A DNA stretch of 64,000 nt from Streptomyces sp. NBC_01498 (GTDB taxonomy: Bacteria; Actinomycetota; Actinomycetes; Streptomycetales; Streptomycetaceae): NCBI RefSeq assembly GCF_036327775.1, contig NZ_CP109598.1, positions 1,116,001 through 1,180,000 of the forward strand, in the 5' to 3' direction. The position numbers and the translations under genes are program-made. Under the pieces are notes generated by a model. It was not told the origin of the DNA, searched no databases, and worked only from the letters and a program-made list of their open reading frames with translations. Shown here piece after piece: positions 9,584-18,956 of this stretch (positions are counted from its first letter, which is position 1; every line of letters starts with the position of its first letter).

Positions 9584-10924
9584 ATGAGGCTCACGGTCCT
9601 CGGTGGCGGGGGCTTCCGGCTCCCCCTGGTGTACGGCGCGCTCCTGGACGACCACGCCGAGGGCCGGGTCACCGAGGTCGTCCTGCACGACGTGGACCCC
9701 GCCCGGCTGACCGCGATCGCCCGGGTGCTCGCCGACCAGGCGGCCGGGGTGCCCGACGCGCCGGAGGTCACGGTCACCACCGATCTGGACGAGGCGCTCC
9801 GGGGCGCCGACTTCGTCTTCTCGGCGATCCGGGTCGGCGGTCTCGAAGGGCGGGCGGCCGACGAGCGTGTGGCGCTCGCCGAGGGGGTGCTCGGCCAGGA
9901 GACCGTGGGCGCGGGCGGCGTCGCCTACGGGCTGCGCACCGTGCCCGTCGCCGTGGACATCGCCCGCCGGGTCGCCCGGCTCGCCCCCGACGCGTGGGTC
10001 ATCAACTTCACCAATCCCGCCGGTCTGGTCACCGAGGCGATGGCGCGCCGGCTCGGCGACCGGGTCATCGGCATCTGCGACTCGCCCGTGGGCCTCGGCC
10101 GGCGGGTGGCGCGGGTGCTGGGCGGGGACCCCGGCAGCGCCTTCATCGACTACGTCGGGCTCAACCATCTGGGCTGGCTGCGGGGTCTGCGGATCGACGG
10201 GGTCGACCGGCTGCCGGAGCTGCTCGCCGATCCCGGCCTGCTCGGCACGGTCGAGGAGGGGCGCCTGTTCGGCGCGGAGTGGCTCCGGTCGCTGGGGTCG
10301 ATCCCCAACGAGTATCTGCACTACTACTACTTCAACCGGGAGACGGTACGCGCCTACCGGGAGGCCGAGCGCACCCGTGGTGCGTTCCTCCGCGACCAAC
10401 AGGCCCGTTTCTACGAGGAGATGGCGCGGCCCGGGGCTCCCGCGCTGGCGACCTGGGACCGTACCCGCGCCGAACGCGAGGCCACCTACATGGCGCACAA
10501 CCGCGAGGCGGCGGGCGCGGGTGAACGCGCCGCCGAGGACCTGGAGTCGGGCGGGTACGAGAAGGTCGCCCTGGCGCTGATGCGGGCCGTCGCGCACGAC
10601 AGCGGGACCACGCTGATCCTCAATGTCCGCAACGGCTCCACCCTGTCGGTCCTGGACGCCGACGCCGTCATCGAGGTCCCCTGCCTGGTGGACGCGAACG
10701 GCGCCCATCCGCTGGCCGTGGCGCCGCTCCCGTACCACGCGACCGGTCTGGTCTGCGCGGTGAAGGCCGTCGAGCGCGAGGTGCTGGCGGCGGCGGAGAG
10801 CGGGTCGCGTACGACGGCGGTCAAGGCGTTCGCGCTGCATCCGCTGGTCGACTCGGTGACCGTGGCACGGCGGCTGGTGGACGCCTACACGGACGTCCAC
10901 CCCGGCCTCGGCTACCTCAAGTGA
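9584..10924 (+). CDS. GH4 family 6-phospho-glycosidase
   Basis: A 446-aa cytoplasmic NAD- and metal-dependent glycoside hydrolase of family 4, which cleaves phosphorylated or free disaccharides by an oxidation-elimination route. It shows the Rossmann N-terminus (GGGGFRLP), the NAD-site 'NFTNPAGLVTEA', the metal-binding 'CDSP' and the family signature 'LNHLGW'. The ATG at 9584 has AAGGTGG upstream. Most relatives are 6-phospho-beta-glucosidases. No PTS or sugar transporter is adjacent, so the substrate is unresolved. It converges on the conservon P450 with only 28 bp between. Confidence 0.9.
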   Translation: MRLTVLGGGGFRLPLVYGALLDDHAEGRVTEVVLHDVDPARLTAIARVLADQAAGVPDAPEVTVTTDLDEALRGADFVFSAIRVGGLEGRAADERVALAEGVLGQETVGAGGVAYGLRTVPVAVDIARRVARLAPDAWVINFTNPAGLVTEAMARRLGDRVIGICDSPVGLGRRVARVLGGDPGSAFIDYVGLNHLGWLRGLRIDGVDRLPELLADPGLLGTVEEGRLFGAEWLRSLGSIPNEYLHYYYFNRETVRAYREAERTRGAFLRDQQARFYEEMARPGAPALATWDRTRAEREATYMAHNREAAGAGERAAEDLESGGYEKVALALMRAVAHDSGTTLILNVRNGSTLSVLDADAVIEVPCLVDANGAHPLAVAPLPYHATGLVCAVKAVEREVLAAAESGSRTTAVKAFALHPLVDSVTVARRLVDAYTDVHPGLGYLK

Positions 10925-10952
10925 TCACCGCACACACATGTCTGACGTGACG

Positions 10953-12194
10953 TCAGGGCGTCGCGGCGGTGGTGTCCGGCGTACGCGGGGTGAAGCGCAC
11001 CGGCAGGGAGCGCAGGGAGCGGACGAACGGGCCGGGCCGCCAGGTGAGTTGGTCGCGCGGGGTGATCAGCTCCAGGTCGGGCAGCCACTGGGTGATGCGC
11101 TCGATCGCCTCGGTGGCGATGAGCAGCGCGTGCTGTTTGACCGGGCACTTGTGGGCGCCCGCGCCCCAGGACAGATGGGAGGCGTCGTGCGGGTGGTCGG
11201 GGGCGTCGGCGGCCTGCTGTTCCGCGAAGTAGCCGAGCGCGCCGTAGGAGACGATGACGGGCACGGCCCTGCGGACCCGGATGCCGTGGAAGCTCAGTGA
11301 CTCGCGGGCGTAGAGGATGCCGTAGTTCGCCAACGGTGTCTCGTGGCGCAGGACTTCGAGGACCGCGTCCATGACGGGGCGGGAGCCGCTGGTGAGGGTG
11401 GAGTAGTAGGCGGGGTTGCCGAGTATCCGGGACAGCGCGTTGGCGACGAGGTTCGCCGTGGGCTCGTGGCCGGCGCCCATGGTGAGGAAGACCTGCCAGA
11501 CGACCTCCTCGTAGCTGAGGTCGGCCGGGTGGTCGATCAGCCGGCTGGTCAGGTCGTCCCCGCGTTCGAGGGTCTTGGCGGTGACGAGTTCCGTGACGTA
11601 CTCGCCGTACTCCACGTCTCCGGCGGCGGCCTCGGCGCCGCCTTCCATGAGCCGTCCGAGCGAGTTGTTGAGGCGGGCGCTCTCGCTGTCGGGCAGGCCG
11701 AAGAGGTTGTTGAAGATCAGCGTCATCAGGGGGCGGGCGAAGTCGTCCACGAGATCGGCGCCGCCGGCCGGGCCGAACCGGCCGACCAGCAGGTCCACGG
11801 CCCGGTGCACCCGCTCGCGCAGGTCGTGCGGTTCGACCAGGTCGAAGGCGTCGACCAGCGCCGTCCGGTAGCGGCGGTGCACCGCGTCGTCGGTGAAGAG
11901 GGGGTTGGGGCGCCACTTCAGCATGCTGAAGATCGGCGAGTCGGCGGCGGCGGTGGCCTCCCACTCCCGGGAGTCGCGGGACCAGGTGCCGGGGTCGTGG
12001 AGGATGTCGAGGGCGGCCCGGCGGTCGGTGACGATGTACGCGGGCTCGCCCGGGGCGAGTTCGCCCCAGCCGACGGGGCCCTGCGCGCGCAGGGCCTCGT
12101 AGCGGCTCAGCGGGTCGGCGGCGAAGCCCTCGTCCCAGAGCCGGACCGGGGCCGTGAGGGGGAAGGTGCGCGCGGGGGCGGGGCGGGTGGTCAT
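10953..12194 (-). CDS. conservon-associated cytochrome P450
   Basis: A 413-aa soluble P450, last gene of the conservon. Heme ligand C350 lies in WGAGAHKC, the K-helix E280-x-x-R283 is present (EVLR), and the I-helix reads AGHEPT (241-246), where the acidic/Thr pair is spaced by Pro. The stretch before the heme loop is short and lacks a normal PERF motif. Some Streptomyces conservons carry such P450s, whose monooxygenase activity is often unproven. It begins 4 bp after the GTPase stop, so the two are surely co-transcribed. Substrate unknown. Confidence 0.9.
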   Translation of the reverse strand: MTTRPAPARTFPLTAPVRLWDEGFAADPLSRYEALRAQGPVGWGELAPGEPAYIVTDRRAALDILHDPGTWSRDSREWEATAAADSPIFSMLKWRPNPLFTDDAVHRRYRTALVDAFDLVEPHDLRERVHRAVDLLVGRFGPAGGADLVDDFARPLMTLIFNNLFGLPDSESARLNNSLGRLMEGGAEAAAGDVEYGEYVTELVTAKTLERGDDLTSRLIDHPADLSYEEVVWQVFLTMGAGHEPTANLVANALSRILGNPAYYSTLTSGSRPVMDAVLEVLRHETPLANYGILYARESLSFHGIRVRRAVPVIVSYGALGYFAEQQAADAPDHPHDASHLSWGAGAHKCPVKQHALLIATEAIERITQWLPDLELITPRDQLTWRPGPFVRSLRSLPVRFTPRTPDTTAATP

Positions 12195-12198
12195 CGGG

Positions 12199-13059
12199 TC
12201 ACCGGCTCTCCGTGGCGGGGCCGGCGCCGTCGGCGAGGGCGGTGGCAGGGGCCGGGGCGTCCTGACGGGCGAGGGCGTCGGCGTGGACGGGGGCGTCCTG
12301 GCGGGCAGGGGCGTCGAGGGGGGCGGACGGGTCGGCGTGGAACGGGACGGGGGCGTTGTCCTGGGCAGGAGCGCCGGCCTGCACCGGCACGGTGGCGTGG
12401 ACGGGCGTGTGGACAGGGGCGGGGGTGTGGGCGGGAGCGCCGGCGCGGGCCTGGGCGTCGGCGTGAGCCGTTATCAGGTACTGGACCAGGGACAGCAGTG
12501 CGTCGACGGCGGAGTTGGTGTCCCGGGCGTCGCAGACGACCATGGGCGTACCGGGTGCCAGGTCCAGCGACAGGCGCAGTTGCTCCTCGGTGTAGGAGCG
12601 CGCGTCGGGGAAGGTGTTGAGCGCCACCGCGTACGGCAGACCCGACTCCTCCACCAGACCGAGCACGTCGAACGAGTCGTCGATACGCCGGGTGTCGACC
12701 AGGACGAGCGCGCCGAGCGCCCCGTGGGCGATGTCCGCCCAGAGCGCGCGGAACCGCTCCTGGCCGGGGGTGCCGAAGAGATAGAGCACGATCCCGGCTT
12801 CGAGACTGATCCGCCCGAAGTCGATGGCGACGGTGGTGGACGTCTTGTCCCGGACGCCCGCCAGGTCGTCCACCGACACGGACGCCTCGGAGAGGTCCTC
12901 CTCGGTGTGCAGCGGACGGATCTCGGACACCGAGTCGATGAGCGTGGTCTTGCCCACGCCGAACGGGCCCGCCACCAGGATCTTCACCAACTCGGTGGTG
13001 GTGTCGGGCAGATGCAGCCCGTCGGGACGGGCGCTACTGCTTGAGGGCGCGGAGGCCAT
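12199..13059 (-). CDS. cvnD: conservon GTP-binding protein CvnD with long disordered tail
   Basis: A 286-aa Ras/Mgl-like small GTPase. The P-loop is GPFGVGKTT (31-39), the G3 region FGTPGQERF (95-103) carries Thr in the usual Asp place, and LNTFPDA (148-153) replaces NKxD, all typical of CvnD. The usual length is about 195-200 residues. Here residues ~201-286 form an Ala/Pro/His/Val repeat tail (APVHTPVHATV, ARQDAPVHADALARQDAPA) not expected in the family. It overlaps the DUF742 gene by 26 bp, so they are translationally linked. In the conservon model, the sensor controls nucleotide state of this switch. Confidence 0.92.
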   Translation of the reverse strand: MASAPSSSSARPDGLHLPDTTTELVKILVAGPFGVGKTTLIDSVSEIRPLHTEEDLSEASVSVDDLAGVRDKTSTTVAIDFGRISLEAGIVLYLFGTPGQERFRALWADIAHGALGALVLVDTRRIDDSFDVLGLVEESGLPYAVALNTFPDARSYTEEQLRLSLDLAPGTPMVVCDARDTNSAVDALLSLVQYLITAHADAQARAGAPAHTPAPVHTPVHATVPVQAGAPAQDNAPVPFHADPSAPLDAPARQDAPVHADALARQDAPAPATALADGAGPATESR

Positions 13060-13393
13060 CGGCGACTCTCCTCAAGAGGTCGGGGGCGGGCAGGGCCGCC
13101 GGGGGTACGGGTGCGCGCAGGCTCACCAGTCCCTGGTCGGCCAGCTCGGCGGCGAGGACGCGTACGGCGGAGACCGGTAGCTCCAGCAGGGCGGCGGCCT
13201 CCACCAGGGTGAGCGTCCCGCCGTCCAGCACGTCGAAGAGCGCGTGCCGGGCGGCGGGCAGCCCCTCGGGTGCCGGGCCGGTCCCGCCGGTCAGCAGCGA
13301 AAGCCGCTCCAGTTCGGTGTGGCTCGGCCGAGCCACCCCGCCGGTGGACAGATAGGCGGGAACGAGTGGGCGGCCGCTCCTGCGGCCGGTCAT
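13034..13393 (-). CDS. cvnC: conservon DUF742 protein CvnC
   Basis: A 119-aa winged-helix-like DUF742 protein (SLLTGG...RHALFDVLDGGTLTLVEAAALLELPVSAVRVLAAEL). In conservons it bridges the sensor and the GTPase in a membrane-linked complex. The ATG at 13393 overlaps the roadblock stop (ATGA), and the end overlaps the GTPase start. Order and overlaps fit the canonical CvnA-B-C-D operon. Confidence 0.92.
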   Translation of the reverse strand: MTGRRSGRPLVPAYLSTGGVARPSHTELERLSLLTGGTGPAPEGLPAARHALFDVLDGGTLTLVEAAALLELPVSAVRVLAAELADQGLVSLRAPVPPAALPAPDLLRRVADGLRALKQ

Positions 13394-13812
13394 GCCGGAG
13401 CGCCGCCCGCACCCGCGCGCGGTGCGGCGGTCATCGTTTTCTCGCCGAGTCTGGCCACCTGCGAGTGCACCCGGTGGGCGAGCAGGTCGAGCCGGACGTC
13501 GGGGGTGCCGTAGGCGGCCACACAGGTGCCGTGCGAGGTGGGTGCGACCAGGATGTAACCGTGGTCGGACTCGATGACGATCTGGCGGATCTCCGCGTCG
13601 TCGCGGTCGGCGAAGGCGGCTGCCGCCGTACGGCACGCGCCCTGCACGGTGCTGGTGATCGCCGCCGTGCGTTCGGCGGTCGCCTGGGTGAGCGCGTCCG
13701 AGTAACCGGAGACGAGTCCGTCCCTGGTGAGGATGACGGCTGCCCGCACATGCGGGATTTCCAGGATCGGATCGAGCACCCACGCCGTTTCGCCGGCGTT
13801 GCGGCTTTTCAT
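13390..13812 (-). CDS. cvnB: conservon roadblock/LC7 protein CvnB
   Basis: A 140-aa roadblock/LC7 fold protein (ETAWVLDPILEIPHVRAAVILTRDGL at the start), related to MglB, the GTPase-activating partner of MglA. It probably regulates the CvnD GTPase. It overlaps the CvnA stop and the CvnC start by 4 bp each. The last ~15 residues are an Ala/Gly/Pro tail. Confidence 0.92.
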   Translation of the reverse strand: MKSRNAGETAWVLDPILEIPHVRAAVILTRDGLVSGYSDALTQATAERTAAITSTVQGACRTAAAAFADRDDAEIRQIVIESDHGYILVAPTSHGTCVAAYGTPDVRLDLLAHRVHSQVARLGEKTMTAAPRAGAGGAPA

Positions 13813-15296
13813 CGCGGGTCGTTCCCTTCGGGGTCAACTGAGGATCGTGCCGCGGCCGTGCCGGTCTGGAGGGCACCGAGCGCGGCGGCGGAGTCGTCGG
13901 GGGTACGGACGGGCGGCGGGGCCTGCCCGGGGAAGGAGCGGACGGCCGGGGCCGCCGCCTCGAACTCGGTGCGGGCGTGACGGCGTCTGCGCCGGGGCAG
14001 CGAGTCGTCGGGCCAGGAACCGGGGCCGAGCGGGTGGTCGGAGTGACGGTCGTCGGTCGGCGGGAGGGGGACGGGGGCGTACGGGACGGCCTCCGGGACC
14101 ACCGGGCGGGCGGCGGCGCGTACGGCCCGGGAGGTGGCGGCGGTCCTGACGGGGAGTGCGGCGTCGGTCTCCGCGCGGCCCGGCTGGTCCGGCGGTCCGG
14201 CGGGGCGGGTGGAGCGCGGTGCGGCGGCGGCGGGCGGTCTGCGCACCGGGTCGACATGGCTGAGCAGATGGTTGCTGACCAGCAGTACCGCGCGTACTCC
14301 GCCGTACGGTGACGGGGTCGACAGGTCGACGGAGAGGTCGAACTGCCGGGTGAGCTGGCCGATGGCGGCGAGTCCCATCCGGGGCGGGTCGCCCAGGTCG
14401 GAGAGCAGGATCGGCTCGCTGCTCGCCACCATCCGCTGTGCGTAGGCGCGTTCGTCGGGCGACATGCCCACCCCGGCGTCGTCGATGGTGACGGCGGCGC
14501 CGTGGTGGACCCGTTCGAGGTTGACGGTGACGTCGGTGTCGCGGGAGGAGTGCCGCAGCGCGTTGTCGAGGAGTTCGGCGACGATGATCGCGACCGGCTC
14601 GACGGCGTGCGAGACGAGCGCGGTGCCCGGCTCCAGATGGTTGTTGACCCGGACGCGGTGGTAGCCGACGAGCCGTGACTGGCCTCCGGTGACCGCGTCC
14701 ACCAGGTGCGACTCCTGCCGGGCCAGGCCCACCCAGGCGCCGCACACGACGGCGGCGACCTGTGCGCGCCGCAGCGACTGTTCGTTCTCGTGGTCGAGTT
14801 CGAACAGGGTCTGTGCCAACTCGGGCTCGTCGTACTGCTGTTGCAGTCCTCGGAGCACGTCCTGGAGACGGTAGAGCCCGGCCTGGATCTCGCGCGTGGT
14901 GCCGCGCATGCCGGCCCGTGCCGCGGCGTCGACCCGTTTGCGCTCCTGGATCATCAGGCTCGACAACCCGCTGATCACCCCGTCCAGACCGGCGCCCGGT
15001 CCGGTGCGGGCGAACTGGGGGCTGAGCGCTCCCGGCACCCGCACGTGCGGGTGCGCGGCGCGGGTCGCCACCGCGGGGATGCGTTTCTGGGCGAGATGGG
15101 CGATCTCGGCGGTGAACGCGTCGGAGACACGCTCGGCCTTGGACCGCTCGCTGTCGAGCCGGTCCCGCAGCCGGGCGATCTCCGCGCGGAGCCGTGACCG
15201 GTCACGGCGGGAGCGGAGCAGACCGCCTGCCAGGACGAGCGTCGGCAGAGTTCCGGCGGCCAGGCCGCCAGCGGCCAGGACCGTTATCTCGATCAT
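13809..15296 (-). CDS. cvnA: conservon sensor histidine-kinase-like protein CvnA
   Basis: A 495-aa membrane sensor. One N-terminal membrane helix (about 4-27) is followed by a coiled-coil (30-75), a DHp-like helix pair (about 160-200, D168-H169) and a HATPase domain. The latter has an N-box LLDNALRHS (242-250), G1 DDAGVGM (272-278), a MGLAAIGQL region (307-315) and PYGGVRAVL (330-338). The last ~145 residues are Pro/Arg/Ala-rich and disordered. It is first in the operon and would pass a signal to CvnB/C/D at the membrane. No response regulator is adjacent, as usual for conservons. Confidence 0.92.
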   Translation of the reverse strand: MIEITVLAAGGLAAGTLPTLVLAGGLLRSRRDRSRLRAEIARLRDRLDSERSKAERVSDAFTAEIAHLAQKRIPAVATRAAHPHVRVPGALSPQFARTGPGAGLDGVISGLSSLMIQERKRVDAAARAGMRGTTREIQAGLYRLQDVLRGLQQQYDEPELAQTLFELDHENEQSLRRAQVAAVVCGAWVGLARQESHLVDAVTGGQSRLVGYHRVRVNNHLEPGTALVSHAVEPVAIIVAELLDNALRHSSRDTDVTVNLERVHHGAAVTIDDAGVGMSPDERAYAQRMVASSEPILLSDLGDPPRMGLAAIGQLTRQFDLSVDLSTPSPYGGVRAVLLVSNHLLSHVDPVRRPPAAAAPRSTRPAGPPDQPGRAETDAALPVRTAATSRAVRAAARPVVPEAVPYAPVPLPPTDDRHSDHPLGPGSWPDDSLPRRRRRHARTEFEAAAPAVRSFPGQAPPPVRTPDDSAAALGALQTGTAAARSSVDPEGNDPR

Positions 15297-15631
15297 CGGA
15301 CGGACCTCGGGAATCGGGGAATCTCACGGGCCGGAGGGACCCGGAAGACAGCCCGCACAGTACACACCGCTACCGGTCGTGTGCGCACCGCTTACGGCGG
15401 GGAACTCCATCGAACGGGTGTGGTGCGAGGGGCGCACAACACGGGTGTGCGACCGGCGCGTTCGGCGGCCGGGCGGGCCGGGCGCGGAGTGCGGGAGGCC
15501 GGGGGCCCGGTGCGGGGGCGCACGTCAACGGGGCGGCGCCGGAGGCGCGTTGCCGGGGGTGCCGCCGGGCCGGGCCGCGGCGGGGCGTACCGGGAAAGGG
15601 AGTTCTAAGGGTGACCGGGTGCCGCGCGGTG
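15297..15631. promoter_or_regulatory. conservon upstream region with a 9-5-9 dyad
   Basis: This gap must hold the conservon promoter. The clearest structure is a dyad at 15419-15441, TGTGGTGCG-N5-CGCACAACA (8 of 9 pairs match), with two further GTGCG-type boxes nearby (15380-15388 and 15446-15450). It is a plausible regulator site about 120 bp before cvnA. I see no small gene. Confidence 0.35.
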
Positions 15632-16138
15632 TCAGGCGGACGGGGCCGGTACCCGGATGACCAGCTCCGGGCGGTCCCACATCACGGCGGGCGGGTTCGC
15701 CGCGACCGTACCGACGCGTTCGGCGCCGACGCCCCGGTAGAAGCCCTCGGCGGGCGGGTGGGACACCACGCGCACGGCGCCGAGCCCGGCGGCCCGCGCC
15801 TCGCCCGTCATGTGCGCGACCAGCAGGCGTCCGACGCCCTGGCCCTGCGCGGCGTCCGCGACGAACATCAGGTCCAGTTCGGCGGGGGCCAGCAGCAGGG
15901 CGTAGAAGCCGAGGAGCCGGTCGTCGGGGCCGGTGGCGAGGAAGACCTGGTGGGTCTCGATGTAGTCGGGCCCCACGCGGTAGCCGGCGATCATGGGCGC
16001 GTACGGGCCCCGGTAGGCGCCGGAGGCCCGGACCAGCCGCGTCAGCCGCCGGGCGTCGCGCGCGGTGGCCCGCGTGATGGCGGGGACCGGGGCGGCCCGG
16101 CCCGGCCGGCGGCCGGCGGCGGTAATACGCGGAGTCAT
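15632..16138 (-). CDS. GNAT family N-acetyltransferase
   Basis: A 168-aa GNAT protein. The acetyl-CoA loop is AAQGQGVGRLLVAHM, followed by the C-terminal FYRGVGAERVGTV strand. The ATG at 16138 is the likely start, although no ribosome site precedes it. A TAATAC hexamer ends 7 nt upstream, so the message may be leaderless. A 7-bp inverted repeat brackets this start codon. A longer reading would overlap the divergent VOC gene and was rejected. Substrate unknown. Confidence 0.82.
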   Translation of the reverse strand: MTPRITAAGRRPGRAAPVPAITRATARDARRLTRLVRASGAYRGPYAPMIAGYRVGPDYIETHQVFLATGPDDRLLGFYALLLAPAELDLMFVADAAQGQGVGRLLVAHMTGEARAAGLGAVRVVSHPPAEGFYRGVGAERVGTVAANPPAVMWDRPELVIRVPAPSA

Positions 16139-16152
16139 GGGCGGAGTATTAC
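16122..16152. promoter_or_regulatory. GTAATAC-N17-GTATTAC dyad over the GNAT start
   Basis: Perfect 7-bp inverted arms (16122-16128 and 16146-16152) flank the GNAT start codon (16136-16138). The inner spacer also repeats GCGGAG. In the divergent orientation the same AT-rich arms could serve the VOC gene at 16283. It looks like an operator that would cover a -10 element and the initiation codon. Confidence 0.4.
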
Positions 16153-16282
16153 GTACGGGGTACGCGGCCCGGACGGCGGGCCCGGACGGGCTCCTCGGAC
16201 GGGCCGCCGGGCTGCCGGGTCCCGGTCCTCCTTGTACGGTCGGTGAGGAGGGCCGGACCCGGCCGTACGAGAGGACGCAGCC

Positions 16283-16660
16283 ATGCTCGGCAGCAGCAAG
16301 GCGTTCAGCGGTTTCGCCGTGGACGACATCCCGAGGGCCCGCCTCTTCTACGGCGAGACGCTGGGCCTGGAGGTGACCGAGGCGAACGGGATGCTGCGGC
16401 TGCGCCTGGCGGGCGGGGCGGAGGTGCTGGTCTATCCGAAGCCGGACCATGTCCCCGCCGCCTACACGATCCTCAACTTTCCGGTGGACGACATCGAGGC
16501 CGCCGTCGACGAACTGGTCCGGCGGGGTGTGCGTTTCGCGCGGTATCCCTCGACGGAGACGGACGAGCGGGGGATCTTCCGGCTGGGCGGTCCGTACATC
16601 GCGTGGTTCACCGATCCGGCGGGCAACGTGCTGTCGGTGCTCCAGGACCGCCCCGCCTGA
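16283..16660 (+). CDS. VOC family protein
   Basis: A 125-aa glyoxalase-fold protein ([24 protein letters not shown] at the start and [14 protein letters not shown] at the end). It is divergent from the GNAT gene and shares a short intergenic region with it. An E at the end of the first module ([12 protein letters not shown]) and H in '[10 protein letters not shown]' could be metal ligands, but the activity is unknown. The GAGAGGACGCAGCC stretch before the ATG is a weak ribosome site. Confidence 0.85.
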   Translation: MLGSSKAFSGFAVDDIPRARLFYGETLGLEVTEANGMLRLRLAGGAEVLVYPKPDHVPAAYTILNFPVDDIEAAVDELVRRGVRFARYPSTETDERGIFRLGGPYIAWFTDPAGNVLSVLQDRPA

Positions 16661-16690
16661 GCGGCCCGGCGCGCGTCGTCGCGTCGTGGG

Positions 16691-17326
16691 TCACGGGGCG
16701 TCCGCGCCGCCGGAGGTCTCCGGGGTGTGTTTGGCGCCGTCGTGGCGGGCCCAGGCCGGGAGGACGAACCAGCAGAGCACGAACCAGACGACGAGCCCCG
16801 CGACGATCCACAGCGCCACGGCGTTGTGCAGTGCCACGCGCAGTATCAGCAGCAGCGCCGACGCCATGGTGCAGAGCAGGAAGACCAGCCCCACGACGGT
16901 GAGCCGGGACGCCCAGACGACCATCTGGGGCTTCAACTGCCGCCCCGTGACCATCCGGTGGAAGGACACGGGCGCTATGAGCGCGCCGGTGGTGACGGCG
17001 CCCAGGACCACGGTCGCGAGATAGATGTTCGAGTCGGTGTCCGACAGTTCGCTGAAGCGCGGCTGGAAGACGACGGTGAGCAGGAAGCCGAAGAGGATCT
17101 GCACGCCGGTCTGGGCGACGCGTACCTCTTGAAGAAGTTCCACCCACCGGCGGTCCGCCCGCTCCTCCGGGGATTCGTCCCGTCCCCGCGCGGGCCCGTC
17201 GCCGGGTCTTCTCCCGTCCGTCTCCCTTTCCGCGCCGGTTGTCTCGGTGCCCTTCTCTGCGGCTGCGGCTGCGTGCGCGCCTGCGCCTGCGGGTGTGCCT
17301 GCGGGTGTGCCGGTGTATTCGGTCAT
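16691..17326 (-). CDS. DUF6328 family membrane protein
   Basis: A 211-aa integral membrane protein. About 65 N-terminal residues are disordered (Thr/Gly/Ala then Glu/Arg-rich), followed by a helix ([25 protein letters not shown]) and four hydrophobic segments. The arrangement matches actinobacterial DUF6328 proteins. Function unknown. GGGAGA sits before the ATG at 17326. The start is followed by a GTGCCTGCGG-type repeat encoding TPAGTPAG. Confidence 0.8.
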   Translation of the reverse strand: MTEYTGTPAGTPAGAGAHAAAAAEKGTETTGAERETDGRRPGDGPARGRDESPEERADRRWVELLQEVRVAQTGVQILFGFLLTVVFQPRFSELSDTDSNIYLATVVLGAVTTGALIAPVSFHRMVTGRQLKPQMVVWASRLTVVGLVFLLCTMASALLLILRVALHNAVALWIVAGLVVWFVLCWFVLPAWARHDGAKHTPETSGGADAP

Positions 17327-17993
17327 GCTCTCCCGGATGTCCCGTGAGCCCTCGCCCAATCCACCCGGTCCCCCGGGGTTTTCGGCGGTCAGCACATGCC
17401 CCCGCCCTGTCGCAAGGGCGCCTCGTGGCCGAAAGCGGACGCACGGGATGACCATCAAATCGGCCCCGGCCGAAAAGATTCGGCCATCGAGCCGGTCGGC
17501 GCAATTCGTACGTACGCCTCATAGGTCCGCTCCGGCCTCAGAGGACGCGGGGCGCGTGGCCGTACGGAACCGGCCCGGACGTGGCCGTTCACACCGCTCG
17601 TCGTCGCCTCGGAAGCGACCTGCAAACCGCCCGTCCGCGGCCCGTGACCCGTCGGAGCCGCGCCGTACACAGGCTCAAACCCGCTGTCCCGCAAGGTGTT
17701 TTCGGCCCTCGGCGGCGCAACTCCCGCCGCTCGCGACCGCTTTGCAGCAAAGGATTGGTCAAAGGCAGCAAAAGCAGGGCCGGTGCCGTCGGCCCCGTCC
17801 GTCGGCGGCGTGTGACGCCGCTCACCCGCCGGGGTCCGGAAGTCGGCCTTGTGAACGGGACGTGGCCGGTCAACGATTCCAACCGTGCGCAGCGAACAGG
17901 AACGCGGCCGGTGACGACCGGAAGCGGACCGGCGCACGAAGAACGGCCCACACCCCACGGGGCCGTGCTTTCCCCCCACCGATGGAGGATTTC
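17327..17993. promoter_or_regulatory. long protease upstream region with GCAGCAAA direct repeats
   Basis: The 667-bp gap between the DUF6328 protein and the S1 protease shows no coding signal I trust. Its best feature is an A-rich patch at 17742-17775 where GCAGCAAAG (17744) and GCAGCAAAA (17765) recur exactly 21 bp apart, two helical turns. It is a likely activator or repressor site for the secreted protease about 220 bp downstream. The start has GGAGG at 17983-17990. Confidence 0.4.
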
Positions 17994-18881
17994 GTGACCA
18001 TCAAGCGCTTCTCCCCCCTCAGCGTCGTTCCGAGACGAGCCCGTCTGCTCGCCGTGGCCTCCGGTCTGGTGACCGCGGTCGCGCTCGCCGCGCCGTCCGC
18101 CGTGGCCGCCCCCGCGCCGCAGGTGACCGCCGCCCAGCTCGCCGACGCCAGCTCCACCATGCGTACCGCCGACGTGGCCGGTACCGCCTGGTACACGGAC
18201 AAGGCGACGGGCAAGATCGTCGTGACGGCCGACAGCAGCGTCTCGGCCGCCGAGCTCAACAAGGTCAAGTCCGCCCTCGCGGACACCGGCGCCGGCCTGA
18301 CCGTCAAGCGCACCCCCGGCACCTTCAGCAAGCTGATCGCCGGCGGCGAGGCCATCACCACCGGCGGCGCCCGCTGCTCCCTCGGCTTCAACGTCACCAA
18401 CGGCAGCGCCAACTACGCGCTGACCGCCGGTCACTGCACCAACATCGGCAGCGCCTGGTCCATGGGCACGACGGCCGGTTCCAGCTTCCCGGGCAACGAC
18501 TACGGGATCATCCAGCACTCCGACCCGGGTGCGGCCGACGGCAGGGTCTACCTGTACAACGGCACGTACCAGGAGATCACCGGCGCGGCCGACCCGGCCG
18601 TCGGCCAGGGTGTCACCCGCAGCGGTTCCACCACCGGTGTGCACAGCGGCACGGTCACGGGCCTCAACGCGACCGTGAACTACGGCGCCGACGGCATCGT
18701 CTCCGGCCTCATCCAGACCAACGTCTGCGCCGAGCCCGGCGACAGCGGCGGCGCGCTCTTCTCCGGCACCACGGCCCACGGCCTGACCTCCGGCGGCAGC
18801 GGCAACTGCTCCTCCGGCGGCACCACGTTCTTCCAGCCGGTCACCGAGGCCCTCAGCGTCTACGGCGTCTCGATCATCTGA
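17994..18881 (+). CDS. streptogrisin-type S1 serine protease (prepro form)
   Basis: A 295-aa secreted chymotrypsin-like protease. The GTG start has GGAGG upstream. A signal peptide (to about AVAA, residue 39) is followed by a ~75-aa propeptide and a mature enzyme beginning near I115 ([10 protein letters not shown]). The triad is H147 (TAGHC), D169 (NDYGI) and S251 (GDSGG). Disulfides are expected for C128-C148 and C245-C272. The mature part resembles S. griseus protease A/B. It is probably secreted in stationary phase. A strong hairpin follows. Confidence 0.93.
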   Translation: MTIKRFSPLSVVPRRARLLAVASGLVTAVALAAPSAVAAPAPQVTAAQLADASSTMRTADVAGTAWYTDKATGKIVVTADSSVSAAELNKVKSALADTGAGLTVKRTPGTFSKLIAGGEAITTGGARCSLGFNVTNGSANYALTAGHCTNIGSAWSMGTTAGSSFPGNDYGIIQHSDPGAADGRVYLYNGTYQEITGAADPAVGQGVTRSGSTTGVHSGTVTGLNATVNYGADGIVSGLIQTNVCAEPGDSGGALFSGTTAHGLTSGGSGNCSSGGTTFFQPVTEALSVYGVSII

Positions 18882-18956
18882 GCATCCGAGGCGTCCGGGG
18901 CCCCGGAGGGTGACGATCCTCCGCGGTTCCGAACGACGCAGGGACGATTCGTCCCC

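Noticed and set aside
16139..16450. Longer N-terminus for the GNAT at 15632
   Set aside because: It would overlap most of the divergent VOC gene and is rich in shadow-type Arg/Pro residues.
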